DNA of 36,028 bases, from NCBI GenBank assembly GCA_002439605.1, contig DJOI01000051.1, forward strand, positions 1-36,028, given 5' to 3'. Under the pieces are notes generated by a model. That model searched no databases, had not been told where the DNA came from, and saw only the letters and a program-made list of their open reading frames with translations. The stretch comes from Candidatus Segatella mututuai (GTDB lineage Bacteria > Bacteroidota > Bacteroidia > Bacteroidales > Bacteroidaceae). A program made the position numbers and the translations under genes. Of the stretch, positions 32,414 through 36,028 are shown in pieces. Positions within the stretch are counted from its first letter, which is position 1. Each line of letters opens with the position of its first letter.

Positions 32414-34579
32414 ATGATTAAAACAATGATCTTAGCTACCGCAGCCCTCGCCATGAGCGGCACGATGGCTAACGCACAAACAATGATTGAGAAGAACGAC
32501 ATCAAGGTGGAGAACCACCTGATGACACCCGAGGCCCTATGGGCCATGGGGCGGATTGGCGGTGCCGAGGCTTCGCCCGACGGCAAGCAAATCGTGTACC
32601 AAGTAAGTTACTACAGCGTAAAGGAGAACAAGGGGCACCAGATGCTGTTCGTGATGGACGCCAACGGCAAGAACAAGAAAGCCCTCACCACCGACGCCAA
32701 GAGCGAGAGCGACGCGGCATGGATCGAGGGCGGACAGAAGATTGCCTTCATCCGTGGCGGACAGCTCTGGAGCATGAACCCGGACGGCACCGACCGCAAG
32801 CAGCTCACCCACGACGACAAGGGCATCGAGGGCTTCAAGTTCTCGCCCGACGGCAAGAAAGTCATCCTCATCAAGGAGTTGCCCTACAACGGCACCATCC
32901 AAAAGAACCCCTCCGACCTGCCGCTTGCCACAGGCCGGCTCGTAACCGACATGAACTACCGCCACTGGGACCACTACGTGGAGAGTATCCTTCATCCTTT
33001 CGTGGCAGACGTGGCCGAGGACGGCACCATTGGCGAGGGCGAGGACATACTGAAGGACGAGCCTTTCGAGTGCCCGATGGCTCCATTCGGCGGCATCGAG
33101 CAGTTGGCGTGGAGCCCCGACAGCAAGACCATCGCCTATACCTGTCGCAAGAAGGAGGGCGTGCAGTACGCCATCTCCACCGACTCAGACATCTACCTAT
33201 ACAACATAAGTACGCACGAGACCAAGAACCTCTGCAAGGAACCTAACTATGTGGAACCTAAGATAGACGCTACCAAGAGCATGCGCCACCAGGCTGTCAA
33301 CGCACTGGAGAACCTAAAGAACAACCCTGGTTACGACACCAACCCCCAGTTCTCCGCCGACGGCAAGTACATCGCTTGGCAGAGCATGGCTCGCGATGGA
33401 TACGAGAGCGACCGCAACCGTCTCTGCGTGTACGACCTCGCCACAGGCAAGAAGAACTATGTAACGGAGAAGTTCGACAGCAACGTGGAGGGCTTCATTT
33501 GGAACAAAGACTGCAAGAGCTTCACCTTCATCGGCGTATGGCACGGCACACTGAACCTCTACCAGACCAACCTCAAGGGCGAAGTGAAGCAAATCACCGA
33601 CGAGTGGGCTGACTACGGCAGCGTATCACTCGCCAACAACGGCAACAAGATTCTCGCTACCAAGGCGAGCATGAGCCACCCCACCGACATCTACATCGTT
33701 ACCCCGGGCAAGGATGCCAAGCGCACCAAGGTAGCGCAGCTTTCTCATGAGAACGACCACATCCTCAGCCAGCTGAACCTCGGCAAGTGCGAGCAGCGCT
33801 GGGTGAAGACCACTGACGGCAAGCAGATGCTGGTATGGATCATGTTGCCATCCAATTTCGATGCAAGCAAGAAGTACCCTACCCTCCTCTTCTGCGAGGG
33901 CGGCCCGCAGAGCCCTGTGAGTCAGTTTTGGAGCTACCGCTGGAACATCCAGATCATGGCAGCCAATGGCTATGTAGTGGTATTGCCTAACCGCCGTGGT
34001 CTCCCGGGCTTCGGAAGCGAATGGAACGAAGAAATATCAGGCGACTGGACTGGCCAGTGCATGAAGGACTACCTCTCTGCCATCGACGATGCAGCCGAGA
34101 ACTTGCCTTATGTAGACAAGGATCGCTTGGGCTGCGTGGGTGCCAGCTTCGGCGGATTCTCCGTATATTACCTCGCAGGTCACCACGACAAGCGTTTCAA
34201 GGCGTTCCTCGCCCACGACGGCGCATTCAACTTGGAGAGCATGTACACCGACACAGAGGAGGCCTGGTTCAGCAACTGGGAGTACGACGATGCTTACTGG
34301 AACAAGGACCTGACTGCCAACGCCAAGAAGACTTACGAGAACAGCCCCCACAAGTTCGTCGACAAGTGGGACACCCCCATCCTCTGCATCCACGGCGAGA
34401 AGGACTATCGCATCAACGCCAACCAGGGCATGGGTGCCTTCAATGCCGCCCGCATGCGTGGCATCCCTGCCGAGCTCCTCATCTTCCCTGACGAGAACCA
34501 CTGGGTGTTGAAGCCACAGAACGGCATTCTCTGGCAACGCACTTTCTTCGGCTGGTTAGACAAGTGGCTGAAGAAATAA
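32414..34579 (+). CDS. S9 family serine peptidase, DPP5-like
   Basis: This exported exopeptidase probably releases dipeptides from short peptides. The 721 residues have a signal peptide (MIKTMILATAALAMSGTMANAQ), an N-terminal beta-propeller (about 40-440, with WD40-like repeats such as SPDGKQIVYQV, FSPDGKKVILI, WSPDSKTIAYT) and a C-terminal alpha/beta-hydrolase domain (about 460-721). The nucleophile is in GASFGGFS (about 577-584), and the catalytic His is in FPDENHWVLKP near the C-terminus, with Asp in HGEKDYRIN. The architecture and length fit P. gingivalis DPP5. Its GC-rich third codon positions suggest high expression. It has its own promoter and terminator. Confidence 0.9.
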   Translation: MIKTMILATAALAMSGTMANAQTMIEKNDIKVENHLMTPEALWAMGRIGGAEASPDGKQIVYQVSYYSVKENKGHQMLFVMDANGKNKKALTTDAKSESDAAWIEGGQKIAFIRGGQLWSMNPDGTDRKQLTHDDKGIEGFKFSPDGKKVILIKELPYNGTIQKNPSDLPLATGRLVTDMNYRHWDHYVESILHPFVADVAEDGTIGEGEDILKDEPFECPMAPFGGIEQLAWSPDSKTIAYTCRKKEGVQYAISTDSDIYLYNISTHETKNLCKEPNYVEPKIDATKSMRHQAVNALENLKNNPGYDTNPQFSADGKYIAWQSMARDGYESDRNRLCVYDLATGKKNYVTEKFDSNVEGFIWNKDCKSFTFIGVWHGTLNLYQTNLKGEVKQITDEWADYGSVSLANNGNKILATKASMSHPTDIYIVTPGKDAKRTKVAQLSHENDHILSQLNLGKCEQRWVKTTDGKQMLVWIMLPSNFDASKKYPTLLFCEGGPQSPVSQFWSYRWNIQIMAANGYVVVLPNRRGLPGFGSEWNEEISGDWTGQCMKDYLSAIDDAAENLPYVDKDRLGCVGASFGGFSVYYLAGHHDKRFKAFLAHDGAFNLESMYTDTEEAWFSNWEYDDAYWNKDLTANAKKTYENSPHKFVDKWDTPILCIHGEKDYRINANQGMGAFNAARMRGIPAELLIFPDENHWVLKPQNGILWQRTFFGWLDKWLKK

Positions 34580-34588
34580 AAACATAAG

Positions 34589-34632
34589 AAATCGGTAGTG
34601 GCGATACCTTTCTACGCCGCTACCGATTTTTA
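34589..34632 (+). terminator. Intrinsic terminator of the S9 peptidase gene
   Basis: AAATCGGTAG (34589-34598) pairs with CTACCGATTT (34620-34629), and the stem continues with GGCG/CGCC inside. A T-rich tail (TTTTTATT) follows, 10 bp after the stop codon. Confidence 0.85.
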
Positions 34633-34669
34633 TTATAACTTCGATCATCCACACTTTCCTGTGCATGGC

Positions 34670-34735
34670 TTACTTTATAGTTTTCACCTGTTCGTGAGTA
34701 AGTCCTGTCAGTTCGATTATCATCTCCACATCCAA
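34670..34735 (-). pseudogene. Short remnant resembling the C-terminus of an Rpn/PD-(D/E)XK transposase-nuclease
   Basis: On the minus strand a 21-codon open stretch reads LDVEMIIELTGLTHEQVKTIK followed by TAA; it is preceded in frame by TGA. The pattern I-x-E-x-TGL-x-x-E-x-(I/V)-K closely resembles the final helix-turn segment of Rpn-type recombination-promoting nucleases common in Bacteroidota. No catalytic part is present. The stretch is very short, so the assignment is tentative. The surrounding gap 34580-34897 also holds the S9 terminator, a minus-strand -7 box and the promoter of the next cluster. Confidence 0.35.
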
Positions 34736-34754
34736 TCATACCCTACCCCGACTG

Positions 34755-34762
34755 CAAAAGTA
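34755..34762 (-). promoter_or_regulatory. Orphan minus-strand -7 box (TACTTTTG)
   Basis: It matches TAnnTTTG in the common context TTTTTGTACTTTTGCA, but no intact gene lies downstream on the minus strand before the S9 terminator. It may be the surviving promoter of a lost gene or drive a small antisense RNA. Confidence 0.35.
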
Positions 34763-34803
34763 CAAAAAAATCGCAAAAACCTGTCTATCTCGAATATTTT
34801 TAT

Positions 34804-34811
34804 TATCTTTG
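34804..34811 (+). promoter_or_regulatory. -7 promoter box of the toxin-antitoxin cluster (TATCTTTG)
   Basis: Match to TAnnTTTG, 86 bp before the first ATG of the cluster. No clear -33 TTG. Confidence 0.55.
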
Positions 34812-34897
34812 CCACGACATTATATATCACAGCATGGATACATAATTGAAGGAGAAGCAACATTACACAAATCAAAGATGTAGAGTTGCTCAAAAAA

Positions 34898-35071
34898 ATG
34901 AATGAAATGATAAAGAAGTTCATCGCTAAAGCTTCATCAAAGCAAGAGGAGAATGTTATAACTCCTGACTTGCAAGCCAAGATAGACTTGGCGAAAAAAG
35001 AGCATGAGAATGGCGCAACCTTGTGTTTCAACAATGCACAAGATGCTATAGCTTGGATGGAATCTATATAA
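34898..35071 (+). CDS. Small antitoxin-like protein, first gene of a toxin-antitoxin cluster
   Basis: The 57-residue product from the ATG at 34898 has a helical basic N-terminus (MNEMIKKFIAKAS) and a C-terminal part VITPDLQAKIDLAKKEHENGATLCFNNAQDAIAWMESI. The latter has the pattern of toxin-binding tails of Bacteroidota RelB/Phd-type antitoxins (ITPELQAKI-x-x-A, ending in FLDSL-like). A DNA-binding N-terminal domain is missing, so it may be a shortened antitoxin. The frame is open back to 34850 without an ATG, which leaves a non-ATG start possible. It ends 11 bp before the toxin reading frame. Confidence 0.6.
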   Translation: MNEMIKKFIAKASSKQEENVITPDLQAKIDLAKKEHENGATLCFNNAQDAIAWMESI

Positions 35072-35082
35072 ATTCTACGCTT

Positions 35083-35436
35083 ATGGACGAATATAAATTC
35101 AGACTGGTATTGACAAAAGATGCGACCGATTTCTTTGACTCTCTAACATCCAAAGTCTATAAAAAGATTGCTTATGATGTCAACCGAGTCAGATAGGGTG
35201 TAAAAGCCCCAGAACTATTTAAAAAACTTGATGATTCAGATGGAATCTGGGAGTTTAGAACTCGGTTCGACAAACAAGCTTATCGGCTGTTTGCTTTTTG
35301 GGACACAGAAACTGAGACTTTAGTTGTTGCCACACATGGCATCATCAAAAAGACCCAAAAGACCCCGGCCAAGGAAATAGCAAAAGCCGAAAGAATTAAG
35401 AGACAATATTTCGCAGACAAAAATAAAAAGAAATAA
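35083..35436 (+). pseudogene. HigB/RelE-like toxin interrupted by an in-frame TAG
   Basis: From the ATG at 35083 the frame reads MDEYKFRLVLTKDATDFFDS and stops at TAG (35194-35196, codon 38); it then stays open and on-family for another 79 codons to TAA at 35434-35436. The second part has the diagnostic stretch of the HigB-like (Gp49/DUF891) toxins: ELFKKLDDSDGIWEFRTRF, YRLFAFWDTETETLVVATHG and IIKKTQKTPAKEIAKAERI. Total length (117 codons) is normal for the family. There is no frameshift and no second stop, so the lesion is recent, or the stop is read through. The XRE antitoxin starts 2 bp later. Confidence 0.85.
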
Positions 35437-35438
35437 TT

Positions 35439-35756
35439 ATGGAGTTATATTCATTTGACGATTATCAAGATAAACGTCTTGGAAAGATAGGAACACCAGA
35501 ACGTGATGCCTTCGAGAAAGAAGTTGCAGAAGCCGTTCAAGCCTATAAAATTGGAGAAGCCATCAAGCAAGCTCGCAAGATGAAGCAACTCACACAAGAG
35601 CAACTTAGCAAGAAAGTTGGCGTTCAAAAGGCACAAATTTCGAGATTAGAAAATGGTAAGAACATCTCATTCTCTACCCTTTCTCGACTTTTGAAAGGAT
35701 TGAACATCCCTGCATCAATAGAAATGGCAGGAGTTGGCAAAGTTGCCTTATGGTAA
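35439..35756 (+). CDS. HigA-like XRE-family antitoxin
   Basis: The 105 residues carry an N-terminal toxin-contacting segment (about 1-35) and a helix-turn-helix of the XRE/Cro type (about 40-92; IKQARKMKQLTQEQLSKKVGVQKAQISRLENGKNISFSTLSRLLKGLNI). It normally neutralises the HigB-like toxin encoded just upstream and represses the operon. The toxin-first order is typical of higBA. The 2-bp gap implies translational coupling, which the premature TAG in the toxin might weaken. No terminator is evident after it. Confidence 0.88.
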   Translation: MELYSFDDYQDKRLGKIGTPERDAFEKEVAEAVQAYKIGEAIKQARKMKQLTQEQLSKKVGVQKAQISRLENGKNISFSTLSRLLKGLNIPASIEMAGVGKVALW

Positions 35757-35918
35757 CTGCTCTCAGACTTGTCAGCTATAGAAATAAATATGTATAACAA
35801 TTAAAACAATAGCATATAAGAAACAGAAAGTATTGAAACATAACATAGTAAGATTATAAACTTGCGTTTACTAATTTGTTCGGATACACTTAAATTTTGC
35901 CAGAATTAAAGTATAATT

Positions 35919-35980
35919 CCACACAAAGAGTAAGTTCTGTAAACGCCTGCGCTATAGCGTGGGCGGAACTTATCGTGTGG
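35919..35980. repeat. Nested inverted repeat, 62 bp, possible boundary of a mobile or structured RNA element
   Basis: Pairs from outside in are CCACAC (35919-35924) with GTGTGG (35975-35980), TAAGTTC (35931-35937) with GAACTTA (35966-35972), and CGCC (35944-35947) with GGCG (35962-35965), around the palindrome CGCTATAGCG (35950-35959). The following bases to the window end (35981-36028) are GC-rich and contain no recognised gene. 35757-35918 is A/T-rich and empty as far as I can see. Confidence 0.6.
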
Positions 35981-36028
35981 ATGGGCCCGGCAAAAGCCTA
36001 AGTGTAGATAAGGGAAGCCTGCGCTTCT

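Noticed and set aside
32088..32417. Two overlapping frames (104 codons minus, 91 codons plus) in the spacer before the S9 peptidase gene
   Set aside because: They overlap each other, contain the S9 promoter and leader, and show no family features.
35757..36028. SRP RNA, tmRNA or RNase P RNA at the right edge
   Set aside because: None of the conserved core sequences I know for these RNAs is visible on either strand.

Overview
The window looks like chromosomal DNA from a gut or oral Bacteroidota, most likely Prevotellaceae (Segatella/Prevotella copri-like). This rests on a SusC/SusD pair, a Bacteroides-type serine palmitoyltransferase, SusR-like and HU-like regulators, and many TAnnTTTG (-7) promoter boxes instead of sigma-70 -10 boxes. 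The species call is inference from protein resemblance. I see no tRNA, rRNA or CRISPR array.

Layout. 1-66 is the tail of a partial gene. 113-3959 (minus) is an apparent operon metA - U32 peptidase/RNA hydroxylase - polytopic lipoprotein. 4064-8106 (minus) holds an M13 endopeptidase downstream of an ABC-F ATPase. Serine palmitoyltransferase (minus, 8280-9470) is divergent from a diacylglycerol-kinase-like lipid kinase (plus, 9653-10681). Then come an rRNA uracil methyltransferase, a phosphate-selective-type porin and a tiny His-rich membrane protein (plus), which meets a DUF3078-like outer-membrane protein tail to tail with overlapping stop codons. pyrG-yidC (plus, 15609-19153) is a tight housekeeping pair. 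A DUF1846 protein, a decayed stretch and an HU-like DNA-binding protein with a repeat-loaded leader follow (minus).

22292-31696 (minus) is a polysaccharide utilization locus: SusC, SusD, GH30 glycosidase, surface glycan-binding-type lipoprotein, a terminator, and then a SusR-like membrane regulator with its own promoter. The order and the GH30 resemble the beta-1,6-glucan (yeast/fungal glucan) locus of Bacteroides thetaiotaomicron, but no GH3 beta-glucosidase lies in the window.

32414-34579 (plus) is an S9 (DPP5-like) peptidase. The right end is accessory in character: a remnant resembling the tail of an Rpn/PD-(D/E)XK transposase-nuclease, a three-gene toxin-antitoxin cluster whose HigB-like toxin carries an in-frame TAG, and a nested inverted repeat running to the window edge. 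The most unusual points are the interrupted toxin in a two-antitoxin cluster, the four 21-bp alternating repeats plus a -33-centred palindrome at the HU-like gene, and the unexplained structured element at the right edge.
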